Of a DNA stretch of 64,000 bases, positions 1 to 8,479 are shown in pieces. Source of the DNA: Alloalcanivorax balearicus MACL04. Its GTDB lineage: Bacteria; Pseudomonadota; Gammaproteobacteria; Pseudomonadales; Alcanivoracaceae. Numbering within the stretch: the stretch's first letter is position 1; each line of letters begins with the position of its first letter. The position numbers and the translations under genes were made by a program. The DNA lies in NCBI RefSeq assembly GCF_025532145.1, contig NZ_ARXS01000001.1:1-64000 (forward strand), written 5' to 3'. The notes under the pieces were generated by a model. The model was given only the letters and a program-made list of their open reading frames with translations. It did not search any database and was not told the DNA's origin.

Positions 1-35
1 GGCTTCGTAGCCCCTTCTGTGCCAGCGATCGTCCG
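1..35 (-). repeat. Flank of a REP-like repeat cut by the window edge
   Basis: Read on the minus strand, these bases match 22911-22946, the leader of a complete palindromic repeat, with two mismatches and one missing base. The palindrome itself would lie outside the window. Bases 36-89 show nothing recognisable. Confidence 0.6.
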
Positions 36-89
36 AAAGGCCTCCGTGTAGACCCAGAGGCACCCGCCACCGCTATTCCGCAATGAATC

Positions 90-440
90 TTATTTGGCGC
101 CGCTCAACTGCAACATATGAATCACGGTGGCGCGAATTTCCTCGTCGCTGCAATCCACGCACCCGCCCCGGGGCGGCATCGCGTTCACACCATTGATGGC
201 CTCGCGCACGATAGCGTCAAAGCCTTCCTCCTCCACTTCGTGAGACCAGTGCAAACGGTTTTCCTTGGCCACTATCGGCGCTCCGCCGGCCCCACTGGAA
301 TGACAAACCACACAGTATTGTTGATAGAGGGACGCACCGTCGCGAACCGCCTTTTCTCCGGAAGAAGAAGCACTGTCGGCATCCGTGCACGCCGCCAGCA
401 CCAACGGCAATGTCATGATAAAAAAAGATCGCATCAACAT
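90..440 (-). CDS. Cytochrome c5-like monohaem lipoprotein
   Basis: A 116-residue c-type cytochrome. A lipoprotein signal ends in LVLAAC (Cys18), so it should be anchored in the periplasm. The haem site CVVCH is at residues 43-47 and the likely axial Met88 lies in NAMPPRGG. The Cys pair 94/97 (CVDC) after the Met is typical of cytochrome c5. These features suggest electron transfer to a terminal oxidase or periplasmic reductase, but the partner is unknown. An in-frame ATG at 473 would add 11 residues before the signal peptide; the start at 440 is preferred because AAGAG precedes it and the signal peptide then has normal length. A second c5-like gene lies at 31902-32363. Confidence 0.85.
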   Translation of the reverse strand: MLMRSFFIMTLPLVLAACTDADSASSSGEKAVRDGASLYQQYCVVCHSSGAGGAPIVAKENRLHWSHEVEEEGFDAIVREAINGVNAMPPRGGCVDCSDEEIRATVIHMLQLSGAK

Positions 441-616
441 GATCAACTCTTGGCGGTATGTTCCCGGACTCACCCCAAACGAGGGAAAGGATTATGGCTT
501 TTTTAAGTAACGCGTGGGTCGCGTACCGAAAAGTATAGCGTTGCTGTCCGGCACAAACATGACAATCGGATGGGCGCCGGGCGACGTTTGGGTCAAAAGG
601 GGGGAAGAGTTCCGGA

Positions 617-1144
617 TCAGCCGGATCGGCTATCGGATTTCAAGTCCAGGGACAGCCCGGCCACCACCAGCCGTACATTCTGGCAACGTTGCGCCAGCGC
701 CTGGTTGAGCCAGCCGAGTTCATCGCCGAAGCGACGGGTGAGCGGGTCCATGCCGATAATGCCAAGCCCCACTTCATTGCTGACGATCACCAGCGGGCCG
801 GGATACTCGACCAGGGCCTCAAGGAAATCGTCGCGCTCCTTCTCGCAGCGTTGCTCTCCGGCGTGCAGCAGGTTGCTCAGCCAAAGGCTCATGCAATCGA
901 TCAGCAGACACGGCGACAACAGCGCCTGCTCGCGCAGTACCCGGCCAAGCGCCAGCGGCTCTTCCACCAGCCTCCAATGGTCCGGGCGGCGGTGGCGATG
1001 CCGCTCGATACGATCGAGCATCTCCCCGTCTCCGGCGGTGGCGGTGGCCACGTAGGTCACCGGGCGGCCGCTGTTCGCCGCCGCCCGCTCCGCTTCCGCG
1101 CTTTTGCCGGAACGGATACCACCGAGGATCAGGGTATGCGTCAT
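617..1144 (-). CDS. cobU: Adenosylcobinamide kinase / guanylyltransferase
   Basis: A 175-residue cytoplasmic bifunctional enzyme of cobalamin assembly. It phosphorylates adenosylcobinamide and transfers GMP to give adenosyl-GDP-cobinamide. The P-loop GGIRSGKS is at residues 8-15. His49, in the IERHRHRRP segment, corresponds to the family's guanylylated His. The C-terminal part (VGLGI, then LVVAGLSLDLK) is conserved, and the length is normal for the family. It starts five bases after the stop of the nitronate monooxygenase gene, so the two should be co-transcribed. No other cobalamin gene and no cobalamin riboswitch were seen in the window. Confidence 0.93.
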   Translation of the reverse strand: MTHTLILGGIRSGKSAEAERAAANSGRPVTYVATATAGDGEMLDRIERHRHRRPDHWRLVEEPLALGRVLREQALLSPCLLIDCMSLWLSNLLHAGEQRCEKERDDFLEALVEYPGPLVIVSNEVGLGIIGMDPLTRRFGDELGWLNQALAQRCQNVRLVVAGLSLDLKSDSRSG

Positions 1145-1149
1145 CGGGA

Positions 1150-2145
1150 TCAGCCAGCGGCGCGCAGCGCCGGAGAGGCGACCTTGCCGTTGAGCTCGGC
1201 CTTGGCGGCCTCGTATTCCCGCGCCAGACGGTCCACGTGGTCGGCCGCGGAGACCACCTTGTCCACCGCGCCAATACCCTGGCCGCAGCCCCAGATGTCT
1301 TTCCAGGCCTTGGCCTTGCTGTTACCGCCGGAACCGAAGTTCATCTTCGACGGATCGCTTTCCGGCAGGTCCTCCGGATCAAGGCCGGCGTTGCGGATGG
1401 ACGGCGCCAGGTAGTTGCCGTGCACACCGGTGAACAGGTTGCTGTAGACGATATCGTTGGCGGAGCTGTCGACGATCATCTGCTTGTAGCCTTCCGCCGC
1501 GTTGGCTTCCTCGCTGGCGATGAACATGGAGCCGATGTAGGCCAGGTCCGCGCCCATGGCCTGGGCGGCGAGAACCGAGCGGCCATTGGCGATGGAACCG
1601 GACAGCCCGATCGGACCATCGAACCACTGGCGTAATTCCTGAACCAGGGCGAACGGCGACAACTTGCCAGCGTGACCACCGGCACCGGCGGCCACCGCGA
1701 TGAGGCCGTCCGCGCCCTTCTCGATGGCCTTGCGACCGAAGCGGTCATTGATAACGTCATGCAGGGTGATGCCGCCCCAGCTGTGCACGTGCTGGTTGAG
1801 GTCCTCGCGGGCGCCCAGGGAGGTGATCACCAGCGGCACCTTGTACTTCTCGCACAGCTCCAGATCCTGCTCCAGACGGTCATTGGTCTTGTGCACGATC
1901 TGGTTGACCGCGAAGGGCGCGGCGGGCTGATCCGGATGATCGCGATCCCAGGCCGCCAGCTCCTCGGTGATCCGGTGCAACCATTCGTCCAGTTGCGACA
2001 GCGGACGGGCGTTCAGGGAGGGGAAGGAACCGATCACACCGGATTTGCACTGGGCAATGACCAGATCCGGATTGGAGATGATGAACAGCGGCGAACACAG
2101 CACCGGCAAACGCAGCCGGCTGGCGATGGAATCAGGAAGTGCCAT
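1150..2145 (-). CDS. Nitronate monooxygenase (2-nitropropane dioxygenase family)
   Basis: A 331-residue FMN-dependent TIM-barrel enzyme of the NMO/NPD family, which oxidises alkyl nitronates and propionate-3-nitronate. The FMN phosphate-binding segment AGAGGHAG is near residues 153-160 and includes the family His158. A second conserved stretch, SGSIANG, lies near 182-188, followed by the LAAQAMGADLAYIG strand-loop. Many enoyl-reductase-like relatives share this fold, so the true substrate is uncertain. It is first in an operon with cobU. Upstream lie two copies of the palindrome also found in front of the CoA-transferase gene, which suggests control by the adjacent TetR protein. Confidence 0.88.
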   Translation of the reverse strand: MALPDSIASRLRLPVLCSPLFIISNPDLVIAQCKSGVIGSFPSLNARPLSQLDEWLHRITEELAAWDRDHPDQPAAPFAVNQIVHKTNDRLEQDLELCEKYKVPLVITSLGAREDLNQHVHSWGGITLHDVINDRFGRKAIEKGADGLIAVAAGAGGHAGKLSPFALVQELRQWFDGPIGLSGSIANGRSVLAAQAMGADLAYIGSMFIASEEANAAEGYKQMIVDSSANDIVYSNLFTGVHGNYLAPSIRNAGLDPEDLPESDPSKMNFGSGGNSKAKAWKDIWGCGQGIGAVDKVVSAADHVDRLAREYEAAKAELNGKVASPALRAAG

Positions 2146-2208
2146 GGGAAATCCTCTTCATTCCGGCGCCCTGTCGGCGGCCGGTCTCATATTGACATTG
2201 AAAATTTG

Positions 2209-2221
2209 TTTACACTGTAAA
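2209..2221. promoter_or_regulatory. TetR-type operator, copy 1
   Basis: TTTACACTGTAAA is a perfect 13-base palindrome around a central C, 64 bases before the nitronate monooxygenase start. Its 9-base core recurs on the other strand at 3002-3010 beside the CoA-transferase start. It is the likely binding site of the TetR protein at 2291-2938. Confidence 0.6.
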
Positions 2222-2265
2222 TTCAATGGTCTGCTCGGAGGCGCATCGCTCCGCGATGGCGATAA

Positions 2266-2282
2266 GATTTACACCGTATATC
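2266..2282. promoter_or_regulatory. TetR-type operator, degenerate copy 2
   Basis: GATTTACACCGTATATC resembles the palindrome at 2209-2221 with one changed half-site base. It lies between the end of tetR and the start of the nitronate monooxygenase operon, so two operators may sit in that promoter region. Confidence 0.4.
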
Positions 2283-2290
2283 TTTAAAGA

Positions 2291-2938
2291 TCAAGTCTGA
2301 TCTTCATGCGCCGGGGGCCCCGGCTCCAGTGAGGGCGGCGATGCCAGCATGCCCGCGTACAGCGTGCGCATGCACTTTTCGCGCAGGGTATCGGCGTCGA
2401 TTTCCCGGTCCAGACGGCCGGCCATCTCCAGCACCACGATGCCGTGCATGGTGGCCCAGAACATATACCCGATCAGATCCGCGTCCCCTTGCAGCAGGCC
2501 GGCATCAATCATTAATTGCACATAGCCGATCATGGTTTCATGGGCACGGGCATTGGCTTTGACCAGTTCCGGATAGCGCTCCTCGTCCTGCATGGAGAAG
2601 TCGAACATCATCTGGTACGCGGCGGGATAGCGTTTGGCGAAACGGACATAGGCATCGCCCACGGCGCGGGCCTTGGCACGGACATCCGGGGCCCGGTTCA
2701 CCGCCCGTGACAACGACGAGGCGAACTTGTTATAGGCGGCGGCGCGCACGGCGGCGAGGATTTCATCCTTGTCCCGGAAGTAGCGATACGGCGTCATCGC
2801 GCTGACGCCCAGTTCGGCGGCGATCTGCCGCATGGTCACGTTCTCCGGCCCATGCTCGATGAACAAACGGGTGGCGACATCGCACACCCGTTTACGGAAC
2901 ACCGCCACTTCCTGATTGGTCTTCGGTTTCTTCGGCAC
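2291..2938 (-). CDS. TetR/AcrR-family transcriptional regulator
   Basis: A 215-residue repressor-type regulator. The N-terminal helix-turn-helix spans about residues 35-54 (VTMRQIAAELGVSAMTPYRYF) and an all-helical ligand domain follows. The GTG at 2938 was chosen because GGGGAG stands six bases before it. The frame is open to 3031, but that extension would run through the operator at 3000-3014. It is divergent from the CoA-transferase gene and points towards the nitronate monooxygenase operon. Matching palindromes lie in both promoter regions, so it probably controls both. The ligand is unknown; an acyl-CoA would be a reasonable guess. Confidence 0.88.
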   Translation of the reverse strand: MPKKPKTNQEVAVFRKRVCDVATRLFIEHGPENVTMRQIAAELGVSAMTPYRYFRDKDEILAAVRAAAYNKFASSLSRAVNRAPDVRAKARAVGDAYVRFAKRYPAAYQMMFDFSMQDEERYPELVKANARAHETMIGYVQLMIDAGLLQGDADLIGYMFWATMHGIVVLEMAGRLDREIDADTLREKCMRTLYAGMLASPPSLEPGPPAHEDQT

Positions 2939-2999
2939 CCGGTTCTCCCCAACCACGCCATTGGCGCGGACCTCGGTTATGGGCTTATATTGGTTTATT

Positions 3000-3014
3000 G
3001 ATACAGTGTAAATC
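3000..3014. promoter_or_regulatory. TetR-type operator, copy 3
   Basis: GATACAGTGTAAATC contains TACAGTGTA, the reverse complement of the core of the palindrome at 2209-2221. It lies between the divergent tetR and CoA-transferase starts, where a repressor could control both. Confidence 0.55.
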
Positions 3015-3042
3015 ATAACAAAGACAGACATCGGGAGAGATC

Positions 3043-4230
3043 ATGAGTACAACAACACCGCCCGCTGGCGGCAATGCGGGACCGCTGACCGGTGTCCGTG
3101 TTCTGGATTTCGGCCGTTTCATTGCCGGCCCTTTTTGCGCGGCGCTGTTGGCGGAGTTCGGCGCCGATGTGATCCGGGTGGAACGTCCGGAAGGCGCGGA
3201 AGACCGCTTCCTGATGCCGGTGACCGACGACGGCACCGGTGCCTTGTATCTGCAAATGAACCGCAATAAACGCTCGCTGGCCCTGGACGTGACCAGCGAT
3301 GAGGGCCGCGCCATCGTGCGCCGGCTGCTGGCCAACACCGATGTGGTAGTGGCCAATCTGCCCCCCACCACCCTGCGCAAGATGGGCCTGGACTACGCCA
3401 CGCTCAGCGCCATCAAGCCGGATATTATTCTGGTCAACCTCAGTGCCTACGGCCAGCAAGGTCCGTGGAGCACCCGCCCCGGCTTCGACAGCATCGGCCA
3501 GGTGATGTGCGGTGGGGTGTATCTGAGTGGCGAGGATGGCAAACCCCGCCGCACCCAGGTGAACTGGGTGGACCACGCCACCGCCACCCACGCGGCTTTC
3601 GGCACCCTGCTGGCGCTCATGGAACGCAATCTCAGCGGACGCGGCCAGGAAGTTACCGGGGCCCTGCTGAATACCGCGCTGTCCGCCCATGCCCAGCCCC
3701 TGGTGGAACAGCATCTGGTTGCCAGCAACCGCCAGCCGGCGGGTAACCGGGGTATCTTCACCAACCCCGGCGATCTGTTCGAGACCCGTGACGGCTGGCT
3801 GGTGTTGCAGGCGGTGGGCAATCCCCTGTTCCGCCGGCTGGCGACATTGATCGATGAGCCGCAATGGCTGGAAGATCCCCGCTTCCAGGACGATGAGGGG
3901 CGCGGCGCCCACGGCGAGGAACTGTGTGAGCGCATCGCGGCCTGGTGCGCGGAACGCACCCTCGACGAGGCGCTGGACGCGCTGGCGGAGGCGCGCATCC
4001 CCTCGGCGCCGGTGCTCTCCCCGGCGCAGTCCCTGGCTCACCCTCAGGTTCAGGCCAGCGGCATGCTGCAGCCCATGACCATTCCCGGACTGGACAAGGA
4101 AGCGTTACTGGCCACGGCTCCGGTGAATCTGTCCCGCACCCCGGGCAGCCTGCGCCGGCCGCCACCGCGGCTCGGCGAACATAACGAGGAAATCCTCGCC
4201 GAACTGGAGCGGGCGGAACAGGCCGGCTAG
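3043..4230 (+). CDS. CaiB/BaiF-type (class III) CoA-transferase
   Basis: A 395-residue cytoplasmic enzyme that moves CoA between carboxylic acids through an aspartyl-CoA thioester. The N-terminal family signature GVRVLDFGRFIAGPF covers residues 17-31. The segment NWVDHATATHAAFG carries Asp177, which fits the position of the catalytic Asp of the family. Length is usual. It has its own promoter region opposite tetR, and GGGAG precedes the ATG. The downstream gene is convergent, with a gap of two bases. The acid handled is unknown. It lacks the His/Asp/Glu set of the racemase subgroup that is seen in the second family member at 61065-62198. Confidence 0.88.
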   Translation: MSTTTPPAGGNAGPLTGVRVLDFGRFIAGPFCAALLAEFGADVIRVERPEGAEDRFLMPVTDDGTGALYLQMNRNKRSLALDVTSDEGRAIVRRLLANTDVVVANLPPTTLRKMGLDYATLSAIKPDIILVNLSAYGQQGPWSTRPGFDSIGQVMCGGVYLSGEDGKPRRTQVNWVDHATATHAAFGTLLALMERNLSGRGQEVTGALLNTALSAHAQPLVEQHLVASNRQPAGNRGIFTNPGDLFETRDGWLVLQAVGNPLFRRLATLIDEPQWLEDPRFQDDEGRGAHGEELCERIAAWCAERTLDEALDALAEARIPSAPVLSPAQSLAHPQVQASGMLQPMTIPGLDKEALLATAPVNLSRTPGSLRRPPPRLGEHNEEILAELERAEQAG

Positions 4231-4232
4231 GG

Positions 4233-4988
4233 TCAACCCCGCCCGACAAACGGCATGTTGGTGGCCATGATGGTCATGAACTGCACATTGGCGTCCAGCG
4301 GCAGTCGCGCCATGTGCACCACCGCATCGGCCACATGGGCCACGTCCATCATCGGTTCCACCAGGATATCGCCGTTGGCCTGGGGGATGCCGCGCCGCAT
4401 CGGCTCGGTCATTTCGGTGGCGGCGTTGCCGATGTCAATCTGACCGCAGGCGATGTTGTAAGCACGGCCATCCAGCGAGGTGGATTTGGTCAGCCCAGTC
4501 ATGGCGTGCTTGGTGGCGGTGTAGGGGGCCGAACGCGGTCGCGGCGAGGTGGCGGAGATCGAGCCGTTATTAATGATACGCCCGCCCTGCGGGTCCTGCT
4601 CCTTCATGATGCGGAACGCTTCCTGAGTGCACAGGAAAGCCCCGGTCAGATTGGTGTCCACCACCGCCCGCCAGTGCTTCACCGACAGCTCTTCCAGCGG
4701 CACCGGCGGAGCGCCGATACCGGCGTTGTTGAACAACAGATCGAGCCGTCCGTAGCGTTCCTCCACCTCGGCGAACAGGGCCTTCACCGAATCCGGGTCG
4801 GTGATATCGGTGGCGATGGCCAGCGCCTGATCCGGCCCCAGCCCGGCGTCCGCCAGCACCTGTTGCAGACGCTCGCCATTACGGCCGGCGGCACCCACGC
4901 GATAACCTGCGCTCACCAGCGCCAGCATCACCGCGCGTCCGATGCCGGTACCGGCTCCGGTCACAATGGCTACGGGAGATGAACCCAT
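4233..4988 (-). CDS. Short-chain dehydrogenase/reductase (SDR)
   Basis: A 251-residue classical SDR with the cofactor loop TGAGTGIG at residues 10-17, NNAG at 87-90, and the catalytic set Ser145, Tyr156 and Lys160 (YTATK). The start at 4988 has GGAGAG upstream; a longer frame reading to 5681 is antisense to the hydrolase gene and is discarded. The substrate cannot be told from sequence. It is divergent from the hydrolase at 5049. Confidence 0.88.
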   Translation of the reverse strand: MGSSPVAIVTGAGTGIGRAVMLALVSAGYRVGAAGRNGERLQQVLADAGLGPDQALAIATDITDPDSVKALFAEVEERYGRLDLLFNNAGIGAPPVPLEELSVKHWRAVVDTNLTGAFLCTQEAFRIMKEQDPQGGRIINNGSISATSPRPRSAPYTATKHAMTGLTKSTSLDGRAYNIACGQIDIGNAATEMTEPMRRGIPQANGDILVEPMMDVAHVADAVVHMARLPLDANVQFMTIMATNMPFVGRG

Positions 4989-5048
4989 CACTGCTCTCCT
5001 TTCTGTTCGGGTTATACTGTCGGCCCCGTTTTTCAAAGCCGATCCGCC

Positions 5049-5690
5049 ATGAAATACGCCATTCTGCCCGTTACCCCCTATGAACAGAACTGTTCTTTCC
5101 TGATTTGCGAGGACACCGGCAAGGTCGCCATCGTCGACCCCGGCGGCGATTTGCCCCGCATCCACCAGGCTCTGGAGCAGCTTGGCGGCGAGGTGGAAAA
5201 GATCCTGGTGACCCACGCTCATCTGGACCATGTAGGCGGTGTCGCGGACCTGGCGGAGGAACTGGGCGTACCGATCGAAGGGCCGCATCGTGACGACCAG
5301 TTCTGGATCGACATGCTGCCGCAACAGTCTCAGATGATGGGTTTTCCGCCCGCTCGCCCCTTCGCTCCCGCCCGCTGGCTGGAACACGGCGATACCGTCA
5401 CTGTCGGCGCGACGGAACTCAAGGTATTGCACTGTCCCGGCCATACTCCCGGGCACGTAGTGTTCTTCCAGCCAGAAGCCGGACTGGCGGTGGTCGGCGA
5501 TGTGCTGTTCAACGGCTCCATCGGCCGCACCGACTTCCCCCGGGGCGACTACCAGACCCTGATCGACGCCATCCAGACCAAGCTGTTCACCCTGGGCGAC
5601 GACGTGGCGTTCATCCCCGGGCACGGACCAATGTCCACCATCGGCCACGAGCGCCAGCACAATCCTTTCGTTGCCGATCATCGCGGCTAA
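5049..5690 (+). CDS. Metallo-beta-lactamase-fold hydrolase, glyoxalase II-like
   Basis: A 213-residue hydrolase with the two-metal motif THAHLDH at residues 55-61, a third ligand region HCPGHTPGH near 130-140, the bridging Asp in [13 protein letters not shown] and a late PGHGP His. This is the short YcbL-like branch of the glyoxalase II group, which cleaves thioesters such as S-lactoylglutathione. It lacks the C-terminal glutathione-binding domain of true GloB. TATACT at 5013-5018 is a possible -10 element. Confidence 0.87.
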   Translation: MKYAILPVTPYEQNCSFLICEDTGKVAIVDPGGDLPRIHQALEQLGGEVEKILVTHAHLDHVGGVADLAEELGVPIEGPHRDDQFWIDMLPQQSQMMGFPPARPFAPARWLEHGDTVTVGATELKVLHCPGHTPGHVVFFQPEAGLAVVGDVLFNGSIGRTDFPRGDYQTLIDAIQTKLFTLGDDVAFIPGHGPMSTIGHERQHNPFVADHRG

Positions 5691-5760
5691 TGCTTCATTT
5701 GCAGCGGAGGCCGGGGTAAGGTGCTGTTCGGTTCCCGCCCGGCCGCTCAGGAGACCCTCA

Positions 5761-6096
5761 ATGCCGGATAATCATACCCAGCTGTGTAAACTGGCCTATG
5801 TTTTGCTTCTTCTCGGCATTCTTACCGGCGGCCTTACCGCGCTGGTGGCGGTGGTGATCGCGCACCTGTATGCGCCGCAGACCGACGATCCGGTCCGCGC
5901 CCATTTCCGCTTCCAGTACCGGACATTCTGGATCGGCCTGTTGTATTACTTCATCTCCGGGCTGACCACGCTGGCGCTGATCGGCTGGGTATTGTTGACC
6001 ATCACGGTGGTGTGGTGGGTAATACGAGGTCTGCGCGGCCTGGACAAGCTGAACCGCGGCCAGCCACCGGCCAATCTGGAAACCTGGGGCTTTTGA
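5761..6096 (+). CDS. Small membrane protein, DUF4870-like
   Basis: A 111-residue integral membrane protein. One hydrophobic segment spans about residues 10-32 and a longer hydrophobic stretch about 57-90, probably two helices; between them is the polar segment [10 protein letters not shown]. This layout and the FQYRTFW segment match the DUF4870 family, whose function is not known. AGGAG seven bases before the ATG at 5761 fixes the start; an upstream in-frame ATG at 5671 overlaps the previous gene and has no such site. Confidence 0.8.
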   Translation: MPDNHTQLCKLAYVLLLLGILTGGLTALVAVVIAHLYAPQTDDPVRAHFRFQYRTFWIGLLYYFISGLTTLALIGWVLLTITVVWWVIRGLRGLDKLNRGQPPANLETWGF

Positions 6097-6200
6097 CCCG
6101 CCCCGCTGTTGCCGTCGTGGCACACACTGCCATGAATATTGTCATAAAACCTTCACCGGCCATCGGCACACTGTCGGGCCTGTTTTATCGGGAGTTCACC

Positions 6201-6920
6201 ATGCCTTCTCCGCGTTCCCTTCTGATCCTGATCTTCGCCACCCTGGCACTCACCGCTTGTGCCCGCAATCCGGTGGTGCAGCTTTATGATGGCCCGAAAA
6301 AGCCGGACACCCAGGTATTGACGGTGCGGGTCCCGACCCAGATGGAAGTCGTCACCATCAATGGCCAGGAAGTAAAAGGTGCCAACACCTTCTTCAACAC
6401 TTCCCACAAGGATCTGAAGCTGGCCCCCGGCACCTATGAAATTGTGGCCTATTACAAGGAACTGTGGGACCTGAACTCGGAAAGCCACGAAGTGATGAAA
6501 TCCGATCCGGTGGTGTTTCCGGTCAGCGGCAAGGCCGGCCAGTACTACGCCATGAACTATGACCAACCGGAAAACGCCCGCGAGGCCCGGGAACTGGCGG
6601 ACAACTTCTCCGGCTGGGTGGAAAACACCGCCACCGGTGAAAAGACCCCGACCCAACCCAGCGGCCTGGTGCTCAAGCGCAGCATTCTGGCGCCGCTCAC
6701 CGGCACCGAGGTGGAATCCTCCACCAGCGAGGCGGTAGCACCAAAACCCGCCGCCGTGATTGCTCCCAAGGAAGCGGCCTCCGCGCCGGCTCCCGCGCCG
6801 TCTTCCTCCGCGGCACCAGCGGCGGCACCGGCCGGCAGCTACGTGGAGACCTTGAAAGCCCAATGGAATCAGGCCACGCCGGAAGAGCGTCGCGAGTTCC
6901 TGCAGTGGATTTCCAAGTAA
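6201..6920 (+). CDS. DUF2057 (YccT-like) lipoprotein
   Basis: A 239-residue exported protein. The signal peptide ends in LALTAC with the lipid-anchored Cys at residue 20. The body resembles DUF2057 proteins of the envelope, whose role is not settled. Residues about 185-222 form an Ala/Pro/Ser-rich linker. The last 20 residues (LKAQWNQATPEERREFLQWI) are the conserved C-terminal helix of the family. The ATG at 6201 is preceded by GGGAGTTCACC. A frame open to 6012 overlaps the previous gene and has no signal peptide, so it is not used. Confidence 0.83.
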   Translation: MPSPRSLLILIFATLALTACARNPVVQLYDGPKKPDTQVLTVRVPTQMEVVTINGQEVKGANTFFNTSHKDLKLAPGTYEIVAYYKELWDLNSESHEVMKSDPVVFPVSGKAGQYYAMNYDQPENAREARELADNFSGWVENTATGEKTPTQPSGLVLKRSILAPLTGTEVESSTSEAVAPKPAAVIAPKEAASAPAPAPSSSAAPAAAPAGSYVETLKAQWNQATPEERREFLQWISK

Positions 6921-6962
6921 GCTTTAACCGCCGGCAGCCCGCACTCACGCGGCGCTGGCGCT

Positions 6963-7027
6963 GATTCGCGGCCAGGGCCGCTCCCACAGTGTTCTTCGAA
7001 GTTGCTGTGGAAGTGGCCCGGGCGGCG
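6963..7027. repeat. REP-like imperfect palindrome
   Basis: GCGGCCAGGGCCGCTCCCAC and a later CTGTGG...GGCCCGGGCGGC form an imperfect inverted repeat between two convergent genes. The CTCCCACAG end is shared with the other REP-like elements of this window. Confidence 0.5.
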
Positions 7028-7045
7028 TATTAGCAACGTCTTCCC

Positions 7046-7471
7046 CTATCCCGCTTCGCCCTGCAAGGTCGCCACTATTCTGCGCGCGCCGCCATGATCG
7101 CGGTGCTCACACAGATAAATCCCCTGCCAGGTACCCAGGGCCAGGGTCCCATCATGGAGCGGCAATGACAGGGACGGGCCGATCAGCACGCTCTTGATGT
7201 GCGCGGGCATGTCGTCTGGCCCTTCCAGAGTGTGCTCATAGTGGGGCGCGTTCTGCGGCACCATCACATTGAAATGGCGCTCCAGATCACCGCGCACATC
7301 CGGGTCCGCGTTTTCGTTGACGGCCAGGGACGCGGAAGTGTGCTGGATGAACAAATGCAGCAACCCCACCCGATAACGCCCCAACTCCGGCAGCACCTCG
7401 ACCACTTCACGGGTGATCAGGTGAAAGCCCCGGGCCCGAGGCTTCAGGGTGATCGTCTGCTGGTGCCACAT
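7046..7471 (-). CDS. YjbQ-family protein (UPF0047)
   Basis: A 141-residue protein of the YjbQ/UPF0047 family, often labelled secondary thiamine-phosphate synthase because a homologue complements thiE mutants weakly. The conserved His44 (QHTSASL), NENADPDV at 52-59 and DDMPAHIK at 86-93 are all present. Its ATG follows the stop of the upstream dehydrogenase by three bases (TGA GCC ATG), and its ribosome site lies inside that gene, so the two are translationally coupled. The physiological substrate is unknown. Confidence 0.9.
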   Translation of the reverse strand: MWHQQTITLKPRARGFHLITREVVEVLPELGRYRVGLLHLFIQHTSASLAVNENADPDVRGDLERHFNVMVPQNAPHYEHTLEGPDDMPAHIKSVLIGPSLSLPLHDGTLALGTWQGIYLCEHRDHGGARRIVATLQGEAG

Positions 7472-7474
7472 GGC

Positions 7475-8443
7475 TCATCCCCCCTGGTTGACGACATTGA
7501 CCGGCTGTCCGCTCCGCCAAGCCTGGATGTTCTTCACTACCTGGTCGACCATTCGCTGACGGCATTCGGTGCTGACCCAGGCGCTGTGCGGGGTGACGAT
7601 CAGGTTCGGTACATCGCCTCTGAGCAGAGGGTGATCCGCCGGTGGCGGCTCCTGGCTGAGCACATCCAGAGCGGCGCCGCCCAGATGCCCGGCCCGCAAT
7701 GACCGCTCCAGTGCCGCCTCGTCCACCAACGGCCCGCGGGCGGTATTGATCAGGAAAGCGCCGGGGCGCATGGCGGCCAGGAAATCATCATTAATCAGTC
7801 CCTGGGTGTCTTCGGTGAGCGGACAATGCAGACTGATAACATCGGCGCGACGGAGAAACTCCGGCAGCGGCACCCGGTCCGGCGCCGGGCTCGCGCCGGG
7901 GCGCAGTGACGCGGCCACCAGCACTTCCATTCCCATTGCCCGGGCGATGGCCGCCACCTGCTGTCCCAGAGCGCCGTAGCCGATAATGCCGAGGGTACGG
8001 CCAGCCAGGTCCACCACCGGGTAGTCCATGCGACAGAACATGGTGGATTCGCTCCAGCGGCCCTGTTGGACATCCCGGTCGTATCGATGCCATTGCGTGG
8101 CGAGGCCCAGCATCAGTGCCACCGCATGCTGTGCCACGGTGGCAGTGGAGTAGCCCACCACATTGCTGACCACGATGCCTTTTTCCCGCGCGGCGTCCAG
8201 ATCCACGTTATTGGTGCCGGTGGCGGAGATACCGATAAACTTGAGGTCCGGACAAGCGTCCATGGTGGCCCGGTCGATGACCACCTTATTGGTCACCGCC
8301 ACGGCGGCGCCGGCGAGACGTTCGGCCACCTGCTCCGGGGCAGTGCGGTCATGGAAGGTCCAGCCGGACAGCGCGGCCCGCAGCGCCGACAAATCCAGCT
8401 CGGAGGGCTTGATGGTTTCGATGTCGAGAAATACGCCTTGCAT
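7475..8443 (-). CDS. D-2-hydroxyacid dehydrogenase (hydroxypyruvate reductase-like)
   Basis: A 322-residue NAD(P)H-dependent enzyme reducing 2-oxoacids to D-2-hydroxyacids. The Rossmann loop GYGALG is at residues 155-160. The catalytic Arg236 (NTARGPLVDE), Glu265 and His286 (TPHSAW) are all present. The overall form is closest to glycerate dehydrogenase/hydroxypyruvate reductase. AAGGATCT precedes the ATG. It forms a two-gene operon with the YjbQ homologue and is divergent from the DUF523 gene with a 36-base gap. Confidence 0.9.
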   Translation of the reverse strand: MQGVFLDIETIKPSELDLSALRAALSGWTFHDRTAPEQVAERLAGAAVAVTNKVVIDRATMDACPDLKFIGISATGTNNVDLDAAREKGIVVSNVVGYSTATVAQHAVALMLGLATQWHRYDRDVQQGRWSESTMFCRMDYPVVDLAGRTLGIIGYGALGQQVAAIARAMGMEVLVAASLRPGASPAPDRVPLPEFLRRADVISLHCPLTEDTQGLINDDFLAAMRPGAFLINTARGPLVDEAALERSLRAGHLGGAALDVLSQEPPPADHPLLRGDVPNLIVTPHSAWVSTECRQRMVDQVVKNIQAWRSGQPVNVVNQGG

Positions 8444-8479
8444 GGGAGATCCTTCGTTGTGAAACCGGACAGGCCCACT

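Noticed and set aside
3043..4230. Alpha-methylacyl-CoA racemase function for the first CaiB-family gene
   Set aside because: It lacks the His/Asp/Glu set at racemase spacing that is clear in the gene at 61065-62198.
4989..5681. Extension of the SDR at 4233 to a 482-residue protein
   Set aside because: The extra part is antisense to the well-supported metallo-hydrolase gene, and the SDR start at 4988 has its own ribosome site.
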